Assembly (NCBI RefSeq): GCF_023740735.1
Contig: NZ_JAMRXH010000001.1
Location: 372,001 to 436,000, forward strand
Origin: Nocardia sp. CDC159
GTDB lineage: Bacteria; Actinomycetota; Actinomycetes; Mycobacteriales; Mycobacteriaceae
DNA: 64,000 bases
Reading direction: 5' to 3'
The position numbers and the translations under genes are program-made. Under the pieces are notes generated by a model. That model made no database searches. It was not told where the DNA came from and saw only the letters and a program-made list of their open reading frames with translations. Shown piece after piece: positions 1 through 9,648 of the stretch (position 1 is its first letter; each line of letters begins with the position of its first letter).

Positions 1-9
1 GATTGCCGA

Positions 10-1893
10 CTACGTGCGCAATCCGCTCGCGCGCAGCACGCGCCGCCCGATTCCGGCCCGAATGGCGTCCTCGGTGCCGATGACCCGCACCCGGTGGCGG
101 GCGCGGGTGATGGCCGTGTACAGCAGTTCCCGCGTCAGCAGCGTCGACTCCGCGCCCGGCAGCACCACCGAGACCGTGCCGTACTGGCTGCCCTGGCTGC
201 GGTGAATCGTCATGGCGTACACCGTCGTGACGCCCGGGAACTGGGTGGGATGCACCAGATACGGTTCGCTGCCGCGCTGCAGCGCCGCGCGCAGCGTGCC
301 GTCGCCGGCGCGCACGATCACACCGGTATCGCCGTTGTAGATGCGCGCCTCGTGATCGTTGGCGGTGACCAGCAGCGGCTGGCCCGCGAACCACTGTCCC
401 GCACCGGCATCGACGCCGATACCCGCCGCGGCCACCCAGCCCGCCGCCAGCCGGTCCCAGCGTTCCACGCCGAACTGACCCTGCCGGTGCGCGCACAGCA
501 GCCGATGCGATTCCATCGCCGCCAGCGCCGCGGCGGCCTCGCCCCGCTCGGCCGCCGCTGTCGAATCGCGGGCCGCCCGGACGACGTCGGCGCGCACATC
601 GGCGACCTCGTCCGGATCACACAGCGACAGTTCCGCGCCGCCCTCGGCCAGCAGCGCCAGCGCGGTGTCGGCATCGCCCGCCCGCACCGCCACCGCCAGT
701 TCGGCGATGCGGCCGCCGAAGCGACGACCCCGGGTGAGCCGAATGATGCCCCCGCGCAACCGATCCCGTTCCCTGGCGGTGAGCGCGTCGGGGTGCGCCG
801 CGGCCGCGGCGTCCTCGCCCAGGACCTGGTCGAGCAGCGGATTCGGCTGGCCCACAACGGGTCCGGCCACCAGATCGGCGAGCACCGCACCGGCGTCCAC
901 CGATGCCAGCTGATCCGGATCGCCCACCAGCACCAGCCGGGTGTCGGACCGGACGGCGGGCAGCAGGCGGCTCATCATGGTCAGCGAGACCATCGAGGTC
1001 TCGTCGATGACGATGACGTCGTAGGGCAGCCGGTTGAACTCGTGGTGGCGAAATCGGGTGGGTCCGCCGCGCTGCCAGCCCAGCAGGCGGTGCAGGGTGG
1101 CCGCGGTCAGTTCCGGCAGGTCCAGGCCCGCGGCCTGCTCGCGCACCGATTCCTGCAGGCGGGCGGCCGCCTTGCCGGTGGGGGCGGCCAGCGCGATGCG
1201 CGGGGCGGGCGCGCCGGGCACCGCGCGCTGCAGGGCGACCAGCAGCGCCAGGATGCGGGCGATGGTGTGGGTCTTGCCGGTGCCCGGGCCGCCCGCGACG
1301 ACGGTGGTCCAGTGCGTCGCGGCCAGCGCGGCCGCCACCCGCTGCCGGTCCGGCGGCTCGCCGGGGCGATGCGAATCCGGGAAGAGCCGATCCAGTTGCT
1401 CGCGAACGGTTTTCGGGTCGATCAGCGGATGCGTCGCCGCGCGTGCGGTCAGCGCGTCGCGGATCGTCTGCTCCTGGCGGTAGTACCGGTCCAGGTACAG
1501 CAGCGGCGCGCCGCCCTCGGGTTCGACCAGCCGCAGCGGGCGCAGCGGTCCGGCCGGGCTGCCCTGTACCAGCGGGCTGGCGCGCAGCGCGGTGAGCACC
1601 GCGTCCACCTCCGGCCACGGCAGCGTCGCGGGATCGATGGCCTCGGGGTCGTCGGCGTCGAATCCCTCGCCGTCCACGCCGATATCGTGCATGCGCGGCA
1701 GTTCCAGGCATACCGATCCCGAGCGCACCGCGCGCACCGCGAGAGCGGTGGCCAGCAGCACCGCCTCGCAATCCTCGCGCCCCAACCGGCCCAGGCGCAG
1801 CGCGACGTGCACATCGGCCGCCGACAGGATTCCGGCCGCGTTGAATGTGCGCAGCAGCCCGGTTGCCCGCTGCGCCAATTGGATCGAGGTCAC
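10..1893 (-). CDS. recD: Exodeoxyribonuclease V alpha subunit RecD
   Basis: The 5'-3' helicase subunit of RecBCD, which processes DNA ends for recombination and degradation. The 627-residue product has an N-terminal RecD domain, a superfamily 1 Walker A motif (GGPGTGKT, near residue 200), the Walker B stretch VIVIDETSM, and the late helicase motif YAMTIHRSQGSQ near the C-terminus. The GTG at 1893 is chosen because GTGA overlaps the recB stop by 4 nt, which implies translational coupling. It is last in the recC-recB-recD order and complete, with TAG at 10-12. The same frame stays open far upstream through recB, but that extension has no RecD similarity. Confidence 0.95.
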   Translation of the reverse strand: MTSIQLAQRATGLLRTFNAAGILSAADVHVALRLGRLGREDCEAVLLATALAVRAVRSGSVCLELPRMHDIGVDGEGFDADDPEAIDPATLPWPEVDAVLTALRASPLVQGSPAGPLRPLRLVEPEGGAPLLYLDRYYRQEQTIRDALTARAATHPLIDPKTVREQLDRLFPDSHRPGEPPDRQRVAAALAATHWTTVVAGGPGTGKTHTIARILALLVALQRAVPGAPAPRIALAAPTGKAAARLQESVREQAAGLDLPELTAATLHRLLGWQRGGPTRFRHHEFNRLPYDVIVIDETSMVSLTMMSRLLPAVRSDTRLVLVGDPDQLASVDAGAVLADLVAGPVVGQPNPLLDQVLGEDAAAAAHPDALTARERDRLRGGIIRLTRGRRFGGRIAELAVAVRAGDADTALALLAEGGAELSLCDPDEVADVRADVVRAARDSTAAAERGEAAAALAAMESHRLLCAHRQGQFGVERWDRLAAGWVAAAGIGVDAGAGQWFAGQPLLVTANDHEARIYNGDTGVIVRAGDGTLRAALQRGSEPYLVHPTQFPGVTTVYAMTIHRSQGSQYGTVSVVLPGAESTLLTRELLYTAITRARHRVRVIGTEDAIRAGIGRRVLRASGLRT

Positions 1894-4800
1894 GGCGCCA
1901 CCTGCCCGGCCAGCAGTCGGGACAGATCCTCGACCAGGGCCACGGGCGGGTCCCAGTCGAATACGCCGCAGCCGGGTGGTGTTTCGGGTCCGATCATGCC
2001 GCGTACGAACAGGTAGCGGATGCCGCCGAGATGCCGGGCCGGATCGTAGTCCGGCAGCCGCCAGCGCAGGAAGCGGTGCAGCGCGGCCGAATACAGGATG
2101 GCCTGCAGCGGATAGTGCGAGCGCATCATTTCCGCGGCCATGCGGTCGCGGGTGTAGTGCGCGACGGTGAGATCGCCGGCGCCCAGGCGGTTGGTCTTGT
2201 AGTCGACCACCACGAAGCGCGGCCCCGCCACGCGCAGGACGGCGTCGATGCTGCCGGTCAGATAGCCGCGCAGGGGCAGATCGTCGAGGGCGTCGACATG
2301 GTCGGCGTAGCCGGCGAACGGGTCGTCGGCGGGCAGGTGGGCGCGCAGCAGATCGGCGATGCGGCGCAGCGTGATTCGCTCGGCGACCGGGGTGTCGCCA
2401 CCGGCCAGCGGCAGTTCGAAGTCGAGCTCGTTGAGCCGGTCGCGGGTGGCGATATCGGCCAGGGCGCCACTGCCGATCGGGGTGCGCAGCACGGCGAGCA
2501 GTGCCGCGCTCAGCGCGTGCGGGTCGATATCGGCGAGCAGTTCCTCGATCGCGTGCGCGCAGCGGGTGTACACCTCGGCGGCCAGGTCCGGTGCGTCGGT
2601 GTCGACGCGCTCGAGCACGCCGTGCACCAGGGTGCCGAACTCCGCACCGTAGGGCAGATCGTTCATCAACGACGGTGCGGCGCCGGTGAATTCGAGATCG
2701 TCGGCGAGATCGGCGGCCGGGGCCGCGGGTTCGTCGGAACTGCCGGGAGTTTCGTCGGGTTCGGGGGTGTGCACCTCGTGGGCGGCGGCGGTGAGCGCGG
2801 AGTAGGAGGTGCGACGCCAGTCGTGGTCGACGGCGCGCTCGAAGCGGGCCGCGGCGAGCTCGCCGACCTCGGTGCGGTCGAGGTCCCAGCGCGGCCGCAC
2901 GGGCGCGATCTTGCGTACCTCCTCCACGGCGACCACGTCCGGCGCGGCGGCTGCCCAGGCCGAAAGCTGTTCGGCCACGGCCTCGTCCAGCGGCACCTCC
3001 GCCCGGGCGGGCACCTCGGCGCTGCCGGGCAGACGGCCCAGGATCATGCGGTGCAGCGGTGCGAAGGTGGTGCCGTAGGCGGGCGCCCACCACGCCACCA
3101 CCTGGCACTGCGCGCGGGTGAGGGCCACATACAGCAGCCGCAGTTCCTCGCCCGACTCCTCGGCCTCGCAGCGGCGTTTGCGCTCGGCGTAGCCGGGGGC
3201 CTCCGGGCCGCCGACGTCGAGCACGCGGTCGGGGCCGTCGTGGAACAGCAGTGTGGCCGGATTGGGGTTCTTGGCGCTGTCCCAGGCGAACGGCAGATAC
3301 ACCACCGGGAACTCCAGTCCCTTGCTGGCGTGCACGGTCGCGATCTGCACGGCGGCGGCGTCGCGGTCCAGGCGGCGGCTGCGGTCGGAGACGCTGCCGG
3401 AGGCGGGATCTCGCACGCGATCGGCCAGCCAGCGGGTCAGCGCGGTCAGGCCCAGCGATTCGCGCAGCGCCACCTGATCGAGGAGCTGGGCGATGTGGCG
3501 CAGGTCGGTGAGGCGGCGTTCGCCGCCCGCGACCGCGAGCAGGCGCGGGGCCAACCGCGTTTCGGCGGAAAGCTTTTCGAAGACGGCGGCGAATCCGGCG
3601 CGGGCGAACAGGCGGGCCGATTCGCGCAGTTGCGCGCTGAGTCTTCCCACCAGATCGGCGCCGCCGGAATCGATCTCGGCCGCGGACAGGCCCAGCAGCG
3701 GGGTCGCGGCGGCCAGTCGGACGCGGTCGGCGCGGTGCGGTTGTTCCAGCGCGCGCAGCAGCCACAGCCAGTCGGTGGCGCTCTGGGTGGCGAAAACGCT
3801 GGCGCCACCGGCGAGTACCGAGGCGACGCCCACCCGGTCCAGGGCCGAGCGGACGACCTCGATCTGGGATCGGGTGCGCACCAGCACCGCGATATCGCCG
3901 GGGCCGAGCGGGCGGTCGTCGATGCGGGTGCCCGAGTCGAGCAGGCGGACGATATCGGCGGCCAGATCCTCGGCGACGCGGGAACGCTGACGGCCCACGG
4001 CCGGGAAGCCCGCGCCGTTGAGCGGGCCCGCGCCGCTGCGCCGGAAACACCGCAGCCGCAACGGAGGCTGTGGCTCGGCCGAGCCGTCGAGGCGGGACCG
4101 CGGGCGCACCGCGTGCACGGGGGCGACGGTGATCTCCTTGTGCCCCAGGGCCGCACCGCCCATGACGTGGTCGAGCGCGGCGAGCAGTCCGGCGTCGCTG
4201 CGGCGGTTGGTGGTGAGTTCGCGGCGGGCGTCGGCGTGCGCGACGGCGTCGAGATAGCTGAGCACCTCCGCACCGCGGAAGGCGTAGATGGCCTGTTTGG
4301 GATCGCCGACCAGGACCAGGGTGGCGTGCCCGTGGAAGGAGCGGCGCAGGATGTCCCACTGCAGCGGATCGGTGTCCTGGAACTCGTCGACCAGCGCCAC
4401 CCGGTAGCGATCGCGAATGCGGCGGCAGGCGCGCTCGCCGTGCACCGGATCGGCCAGCGCCTCGTGCAGCAGGACCAGCAGATCGTCGAAGTCACGAACA
4501 CCCGAAAGCCGTTTGCGCCGTTCGGTTTCCACCCGCACGGCCAGCGCGAACGCGACCCGCTCGGCGGCCGGGTGATCGCCGATCTCCGCATCGGGCACCA
4601 GCCGCGCGTGCCGATCCCCCACCGCCGCCGCCGCCAGCTGATGCGCCTCCTTCAGCGACAACGGCGCGCCCCCGCGCGCGTACCGCGCCAGGTACAGATC
4701 GTCGACCACGGTCGCCACCAGATCCTCGATCCCGTCGACCAGCCGCACCCCCGGATCGTGCTCTCCCGCCAGCCCGAGCTCATCGAGCATCCGCTGACAG

Positions 4801-5528
4801 AAACTGTGCGTCGTCGCGATCGTCCCCGAATCGAAATCCGACAACGCCGCCACCAGCCGCCCCCGCCGCCGCTCGACCTGCGCCGCCTCCCCCCGCGCCA
4901 GATGCCTAATCAACTCGTCCTTGCTCTCCCGAGCCGCCACCGGATCCCCCAGCCCCGCCGCCACGGCCACGAACCGCTCCCGAGTCCGCTCCCGCAACTC
5001 CTGCGTGGCCGCCCTACTGAACGTCACCAGCAACAACTCCGAAACCTTCACCCCCACCTCGGCCACGAACCGCACCGCCAGCCCGACGATCGCATACGTC
5101 TTCCCGGTCCCCGCACTGGCCTCCAACACGGTCGTCCCGGTCGGCAACGGCCCACACAACTCGAACGCCCCGCTCGACGTGCGCTCCCCCTCGAGCGAAA
5201 CCTCCTGCACCGCCGCATCTTCCACGGCGGCCACCGCACTACGTGCGGCCGCATCCTCGTTCCCGGCCGCGGCGGGACCCACCGCCGCGGTTTCGCCCCC
5301 GATCTCGCTCTCGGCCACGGCCGGGCGCTCGATGCCGACGACCGCCCCAGCCGTGGGGCTCGATTCCTCGCGGGCGCAGGTCACGTCTCGATCGGCCGCA
5401 TCGGCGAACGACAGCAGGTCCGTCGTCTCCGGCTCCGGGCGGGTGTGGCGGATGGCCGGTTCGACGGGGCGGCGGCGTTTGGGGCGGGTGGGCTCCAGGT
5501 CGGTGACGGAGAAGAGTTCGTCGGTCAT
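1890..5528 (-). CDS. recB: Exodeoxyribonuclease V beta subunit RecB (helicase-nuclease)
   Basis: The 3'-5' UvrD-like helicase and nuclease subunit of RecBCD, 1212 residues. Walker A is ASAGTGKT at about residues 138-144. DEFQDTDPLQW and LLYVALTRAQ are helicase motifs II and VI. The C-terminus has the RecB nuclease signature VVDYKTN and the conserved YLFVRGM segment. The ATG at 5528 overlaps the recC stop by 4 nt (ATGA). About 115 residues precede the helicase core. They are rich in Ala, Glu and Val, look disordered, and make this protein longer than the roughly 1090-residue mycobacterial form. An in-frame GTG or ATG nearer the core could be the true start, but the tight coupling at 5528 argues against that. 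Confidence 0.95.
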   Translation of the reverse strand: MTDELFSVTDLEPTRPKRRRPVEPAIRHTRPEPETTDLLSFADAADRDVTCAREESSPTAGAVVGIERPAVAESEIGGETAAVGPAAAGNEDAAARSAVAAVEDAAVQEVSLEGERTSSGAFELCGPLPTGTTVLEASAGTGKTYAIVGLAVRFVAEVGVKVSELLLVTFSRAATQELRERTRERFVAVAAGLGDPVAARESKDELIRHLARGEAAQVERRRGRLVAALSDFDSGTIATTHSFCQRMLDELGLAGEHDPGVRLVDGIEDLVATVVDDLYLARYARGGAPLSLKEAHQLAAAAVGDRHARLVPDAEIGDHPAAERVAFALAVRVETERRKRLSGVRDFDDLLVLLHEALADPVHGERACRRIRDRYRVALVDEFQDTDPLQWDILRRSFHGHATLVLVGDPKQAIYAFRGAEVLSYLDAVAHADARRELTTNRRSDAGLLAALDHVMGGAALGHKEITVAPVHAVRPRSRLDGSAEPQPPLRLRCFRRSGAGPLNGAGFPAVGRQRSRVAEDLAADIVRLLDSGTRIDDRPLGPGDIAVLVRTRSQIEVVRSALDRVGVASVLAGGASVFATQSATDWLWLLRALEQPHRADRVRLAAATPLLGLSAAEIDSGGADLVGRLSAQLRESARLFARAGFAAVFEKLSAETRLAPRLLAVAGGERRLTDLRHIAQLLDQVALRESLGLTALTRWLADRVRDPASGSVSDRSRRLDRDAAAVQIATVHASKGLEFPVVYLPFAWDSAKNPNPATLLFHDGPDRVLDVGGPEAPGYAERKRRCEAEESGEELRLLYVALTRAQCQVVAWWAPAYGTTFAPLHRMILGRLPGSAEVPARAEVPLDEAVAEQLSAWAAAAPDVVAVEEVRKIAPVRPRWDLDRTEVGELAAARFERAVDHDWRRTSYSALTAAAHEVHTPEPDETPGSSDEPAAPAADLADDLEFTGAAPSLMNDLPYGAEFGTLVHGVLERVDTDAPDLAAEVYTRCAHAIEELLADIDPHALSAALLAVLRTPIGSGALADIATRDRLNELDFELPLAGGDTPVAERITLRRIADLLRAHLPADDPFAGYADHVDALDDLPLRGYLTGSIDAVLRVAGPRFVVVDYKTNRLGAGDLTVAHYTRDRMAAEMMRSHYPLQAILYSAALHRFLRWRLPDYDPARHLGGIRYLFVRGMIGPETPPGCGVFDWDPPVALVEDLSRLLAGQVAP

Positions 5529-8500
5529 GGCTGCCCCTGGGATTCGTTGGCCAGCAACGGGTTCCACAGGCGGCGGGCGAGGGAGCCGAAGCGGGTGGTT
5601 TCGCCGGACGGGTCGGGGTCGGTGAGCGGGGTGTCGAGGGTGTCGAGGCGAGGGGACGGACCCCAGACGTAGCGCAGATAGCGGTCGGTGTGGTCGCCGA
5701 ATGCCTTGGGGCCGTTGGGTCCGCCGAGGAATTCCTGCTCGGCGGCCAGGCGGGCGTCGTCGATGCTCGCGCCCTGGCAGCGGCGTTCGGCGTAGACGGC
5801 GGTGGCGGTGGGGGTGATCGGCAGCGGTTCGATCAGGCCCTCGTCGCGCAGCTCGGCCAGGTCGCGCAGGATGGCTTGGGCCGCGGCGGCATTGGGGGCG
5901 GAGAGGATGGAGCGCCAGGCGGGGCGGTTGAATTTGCCGCGCCCGATGGTGATCGCGCGCCAGCCCTGATTGCGCTCGGTCGCGGCCAGGGCGAGCAGGC
6001 GCACCCAGGCGGCGATGCGATGTTTGGGCGCGAGCCGGGAGAAGGTGGTGCGCACCACCGCGTCGTCGTGCACATCGGGCACCGTACCGCTGAGCAGCCG
6101 CCCGTCACCGAGGTCCACGGCGATATCCAGTGTGCGAGAAGGCAGTTCGTGGATCGGCCGGGCCACCCGCACGAGGCGGTCGACGGTGTTCTCCACCTCG
6201 TCGAGCACCGCCGCGCCCAGGCCGAACGGCGGCAGCGTGCCGCGCCGCCACTCGGCCGCCCGCAGCGCCGCCGGATCCGCACCGGTCAGGCGGGCGGCCA
6301 GCATGCGCTCGCCCATATTCCACTTGGTCAGCCCGTCCAGCTCGATGGGCAGCCGCTCGTCGATCTCCTCCTCTTCCTCGGGCACCCGAATGCCCAGGCG
6401 CTGCCACAGGAAGGCGCGCACCGGATGTTCGGCGAACGAGATCAGCTCCGCCAGTTCGACATCCACCCGCGCGGGCGCGGCCAGCGGCCCCGGCAGGAAC
6501 CGCGGCTGCGGCTCGATCGGACCGGTCGCGGCCCGCGCACCCGCCAGCGCGACGGCGTCGAAGCTGAACGGCTCGGCCGCATCGAAGTTGCGAATATCGA
6601 ACGGCTGCAACGGATGCCGGACGACCACACCGTCCAGCGAACCGGTCAGCGCCCGCAGCGTATCGAGCAGTTCGGCCACCGGAATGGCGGGCGGGCGATG
6701 CGCACCGGTCACCGGATCGGCGCCGGTATGCAGCACCACGAGGCGCTCCCGCGCCGCCATGATCGCATCGAGCAGCAGCTGCCGGTCCTCCCCGCGCGGA
6801 TCGCGTTCACCGACCAGGGGTTCGCGCGAGAGCACGTCGTCGCCGTCGATGCCGCTTGCCCGGGGGAACACCTCGTCGTCGAGCCCCAGCAGCACCACCA
6901 CCCGGTGCGGCACCGACCGCAGCGGGGCCAGCGTGCACACGGTCAGCTCACCGGTACGGAAGTTGGCGCGTGCGCTGCGCCCGGCCAGCCGATCGCGCAG
7001 CAGCGCCCCGATATCGGGCAGCCGCAGGGGAACCGAGCCCGCATGCTCCAGCGCGGCGGCCACCTCGCGGCGCGCCTCGACACCCTGCCAGGACTGCGCG
7101 TAGGTGGTGTCGGTGAGCAGATCCAGCGCCCGCCCCAGCACCTGCGCCCACTCGTGCGCCGGACGCTGCGACCCCGACGGCTCGGCGGGAGTGGGCCCGC
7201 GCAGGTCGCGCACGATCACCGCGAGCCGATCGGTGAATTCCGCGAACCGACCGGCCAGATCCACATCGGCCGAGTCGACGTCTTCCAGCGGCAGCGCCAG
7301 ATCCAGCCAGTCCTCGGAGGATTCGCCCGCCGCGACGCCCAGCAGGATGCGGTCGACGGCCGCGTTGAGCGTGTTCTGCGCGAACTCCCCCAGCCCGAAC
7401 GCCTGCCGCTGCCGCTGCCCGATCCCCCAGCGCGCCCCGGTCTCGGCGGCCCACTCCCGCAGCCGCTCGATATCGTCCTCGTCGAGCCCGCAGCGCAGCC
7501 GCACCGGTTCGGCCGACGCGAGATCGAGCACCTGCGTAATCGTCACCCGCCCGTCGGCCAGCCCCAGCAGATCCCCGAGCACCCCCAGCACCGGATTGCC
7601 CTCCCCGGAGGACCGATCCGCCATCCGCACCCGCAACCCGTGCGCCGGATGCCCCGGCCCACCCCCCGACTCGACCTGCCAATGTCCGAACGCCGCCCGC
7701 ACCAGCGGCCCGTAGTTCTCCACATCCGGGCACAGCACGACCACATCGCGCGGCTGCACCGTCGGATCCGCCGCGAAGATCCCCAGCAGCACATCCCGCA
7801 ACACCTCGACCTGCCGCGCGGGCCCATGACAGGAATGCACCCGCACACTGCCATCGGCAAGCCCCGCGTCCGCCTCGGGCGGCCACCGATCGTCCCGAAT
7901 CCCGGCCTGCAGTTCGGAAAGCAACGTGCGAGAGGAGCTTTCACCCCCACCATGGTGGGTGTCGACAGCCTCCCCGACCTCCCCCAACCGCACCTGCAAT
8001 TCCCGAACGTCGCGCCCCAGCGCCGCCAGCAGCGGATGCGCCACCCGAAGCGCACTGCCGTCCGCGGCTCGGGGAACGGACGCCCCCGGTCCGGACTTCG
8101 TCCGGGCAGGGGAATCGAGGCAGGTTGCCGAGACGGAGGAATCGCGGGAGGCCGCAGAGACGGGGGAATCGAGAGGCGTGCCCAGCTTCGCCCACAGGGC
8201 CGGGCTCGGGTGGGGCAGCCACAGGTGGACGTCGCGGTGTTCGGCCACCGCGGCGAGGACCGCCAGTTGGTCGGTGGTGAGGCGAGTGAGGCCGAACAGG
8301 GAAATTCGTTGGGGCAGAGCGAGGGTCGCGGAGGCGGTGCGCAGGCGGGCGCAGGCGACGGGGAGGCGTTCGGCGGGGCTGGGGGTGGCGAGTTCGGTGC
8401 GCAGGCGGCGGAAGAGTTCGGGTTGCCAGCGCAGGTCTTCGGGGAGGGGGTGGCCGCAGCCGTCGGTGTCGTGGCCCGCGGACCAGTCGATGAGCAGGGT

Positions 8501-8962
8501 CGGGCGTTGAGTGGCGTAGCCGTCGAAGAGGGCCGCGAGGCGGGCGGCGGTGGCGTAGCGGCGACCCGCGCGGTGGGTGCGGCCGGGCGCGTCGGCGCCG
8601 AGGTGGCGCGCGAGCAGGGCGGCCCAGGGTTCGGTGAGGGCGGCGTCGATCACCCGCAGCAGGGTCCAGACCAGGCGGCCGGGGACCCACGGGTCCTCAT
8701 CGGCGGGGATGCCGGTCGCCTCGGCGAGAATGCCCGCCACCAGCGCCGCGGGGGTGGGGAAGGCGATATTCGCCGAAACCCCGTCCCCCGCAACCGCGCC
8801 CAGCACCCCGGCGAGCCGCTGATTGAGCCAGCGCTCGACGCCCTTGGCCGGTACGGCGACCACCTCGACGGCGAACGGATCGTCCAGCGGGTGCGCCAGC
8901 ACCGCCGCGAGCCCGTCGGCGAGCGTCTCCGCTCGCTCGGCCCGGTGGATGTGCAGCGCCAT
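5525..8962 (-). CDS. recC: Exodeoxyribonuclease V gamma subunit RecC
   Basis: The 1145-residue RecC subunit, a catalytically degenerate helicase/nuclease fold that in the E. coli enzyme guides the separated strands and recognises Chi. It starts MALHIHRAERAETLADGL, close to the mycobacterial RecC N-terminus, which fixes the ATG at 8962. It contains LSFSYLLQRIS-type landmarks typical of the family only in weak form, for example VVLLGLDDEVFPR and SCHGPARQVEVLRDVLL. It is the first gene of the recCBD operon, and its stop overlaps recB. About 20 residues around 8060-8180 (minus strand) are Ser/Pro-rich and repetitive, a probable linker. Confidence 0.94.
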   Translation of the reverse strand: MALHIHRAERAETLADGLAAVLAHPLDDPFAVEVVAVPAKGVERWLNQRLAGVLGAVAGDGVSANIAFPTPAALVAGILAEATGIPADEDPWVPGRLVWTLLRVIDAALTEPWAALLARHLGADAPGRTHRAGRRYATAARLAALFDGYATQRPTLLIDWSAGHDTDGCGHPLPEDLRWQPELFRRLRTELATPSPAERLPVACARLRTASATLALPQRISLFGLTRLTTDQLAVLAAVAEHRDVHLWLPHPSPALWAKLGTPLDSPVSAASRDSSVSATCLDSPARTKSGPGASVPRAADGSALRVAHPLLAALGRDVRELQVRLGEVGEAVDTHHGGGESSSRTLLSELQAGIRDDRWPPEADAGLADGSVRVHSCHGPARQVEVLRDVLLGIFAADPTVQPRDVVVLCPDVENYGPLVRAAFGHWQVESGGGPGHPAHGLRVRMADRSSGEGNPVLGVLGDLLGLADGRVTITQVLDLASAEPVRLRCGLDEDDIERLREWAAETGARWGIGQRQRQAFGLGEFAQNTLNAAVDRILLGVAAGESSEDWLDLALPLEDVDSADVDLAGRFAEFTDRLAVIVRDLRGPTPAEPSGSQRPAHEWAQVLGRALDLLTDTTYAQSWQGVEARREVAAALEHAGSVPLRLPDIGALLRDRLAGRSARANFRTGELTVCTLAPLRSVPHRVVVLLGLDDEVFPRASGIDGDDVLSREPLVGERDPRGEDRQLLLDAIMAARERLVVLHTGADPVTGAHRPPAIPVAELLDTLRALTGSLDGVVVRHPLQPFDIRNFDAAEPFSFDAVALAGARAATGPIEPQPRFLPGPLAAPARVDVELAELISFAEHPVRAFLWQRLGIRVPEEEEEIDERLPIELDGLTKWNMGERMLAARLTGADPAALRAAEWRRGTLPPFGLGAAVLDEVENTVDRLVRVARPIHELPSRTLDIAVDLGDGRLLSGTVPDVHDDAVVRTTFSRLAPKHRIAAWVRLLALAATERNQGWRAITIGRGKFNRPAWRSILSAPNAAAAQAILRDLAELRDEGLIEPLPITPTATAVYAERRCQGASIDDARLAAEQEFLGGPNGPKAFGDHTDRYLRYVWGPSPRLDTLDTPLTDPDPSGETTRFGSLARRLWNPLLANESQGQP

Positions 8963-9103
8963 CGGCCGCTTCGCTCCCCTCGCTGTCGCCCTCGATACCC
9001 TCTTGGCCGGATGCCCCGTGGTTGCTTGTCGTCGGCCGATCCTACAAACTCCGCCGGCCCGAACCGCGGCACGACTCGGCGTTCGGCCGACATACCTTGT
9101 GGT

Positions 9104-9295
9104 ATGGGATCGGCTATCACCCAGCAAGAGATGTTCACCACAGCTTTGACCGGATTGCCGGACAAGTACCAAATTTCCAGCAACACAATCGAATCCATGC
9201 ATGACACCACGCCGGAAAACTTGGCCGCAATTCGCCACCGCGTGTCACACCGACGCGCGGGGTGCGGTGTGCCACAGTGCTCTGCGGGGAGGTAA
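9104..9295 (+). CDS. Possible small protein, 63 residues, no recognised family
   Basis: An ATG at 9104 opens a 63-residue frame between the divergent recC start and the next small ORF. The first 45 residues read as a plausible soluble peptide (GSAITQQEMFTTALTGLPDK at the start). The last 15 are Arg/Cys-rich and look like read-through of non-coding sequence. GC3 is lower than in neighbouring genes. No clear Shine-Dalgarno precedes it. The inverted repeat CATACC...GGTATG (9091-9106) sits on the start codon and could equally be an operator for recC or for this ORF. It may be only regulatory DNA. Confidence 0.2.
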   Translation: MGSAITQQEMFTTALTGLPDKYQISSNTIESMHDTTPENLAAIRHRVSHRRAGCGVPQCSAGR

Positions 9296-9330
9296 CGGGA
9301 GAAGCGTTTTTCGAAAGGCTGGTTCGGTTC

Positions 9331-9537
9331 ATGGCAGCGACGGTGATGCCTCTTGTACCCAGATCAGGGTTCACAGTCCGCAGAGTGGGCGACCGGTGGG
9401 AGCTGGTCAATTCCCGCCACTACGGTCGCACCGTCGTCCTACACTCCTGGCCACGCGATCGCCACACCGAGGCATTCGAACACTGCTACCGGCTCAACGG
9501 CCGCAGCGTAGAAGAACTGCAGGCCGCCTTCCACTGA
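9331..9537 (+). CDS. Hypothetical protein, 68 residues
   Basis: A small basic/aromatic protein of 68 residues from the ATG at 9331, ending at TGA 9535-9537. The sequence has protein-like composition (SGFTVRRVGDRWELVNSR near the N-terminus and FEHCYRLNGRSVEELQAAF at the C-terminus). The pattern is an N-terminal beta-hairpin-like stretch followed by an amphipathic helix. No family is recognised. GAAAGG lies about 13 nt upstream, a weak ribosome-binding site. An in-frame ATG at 9262 would add 23 residues without obvious coding character. Together with 9104-9295 it fills the recC-to-hydrolase gap. Confidence 0.4.
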   Translation: MAATVMPLVPRSGFTVRRVGDRWELVNSRHYGRTVVLHSWPRDRHTEAFEHCYRLNGRSVEELQAAFH

Positions 9538-9648
9538 GCCGCATGTCCGAAAACCGCTGTGCCGCAACAATGTCCGAGATTCGGGCAGCGCGGTCGCCGG
9601 TTCGGGGCAAGACGTGCGAAACCGGATCTTTTGCTATTGTCATCCACC

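Noticed and set aside
94..2016. Long plus-strand open frames opposite recD, recB and recC (also 1845-5672 and 5690-9295)
   Set aside because: Arg/His/Gly-rich, no recognisable domain, and fully antisense to the well supported recCBD genes; a GC-skew artefact of 70% GC DNA.
1894..4359. In-frame upstream extension of recD to 4359
   Set aside because: Antiparallel composition of recB read in another frame; RecD similarity begins only at 1893.
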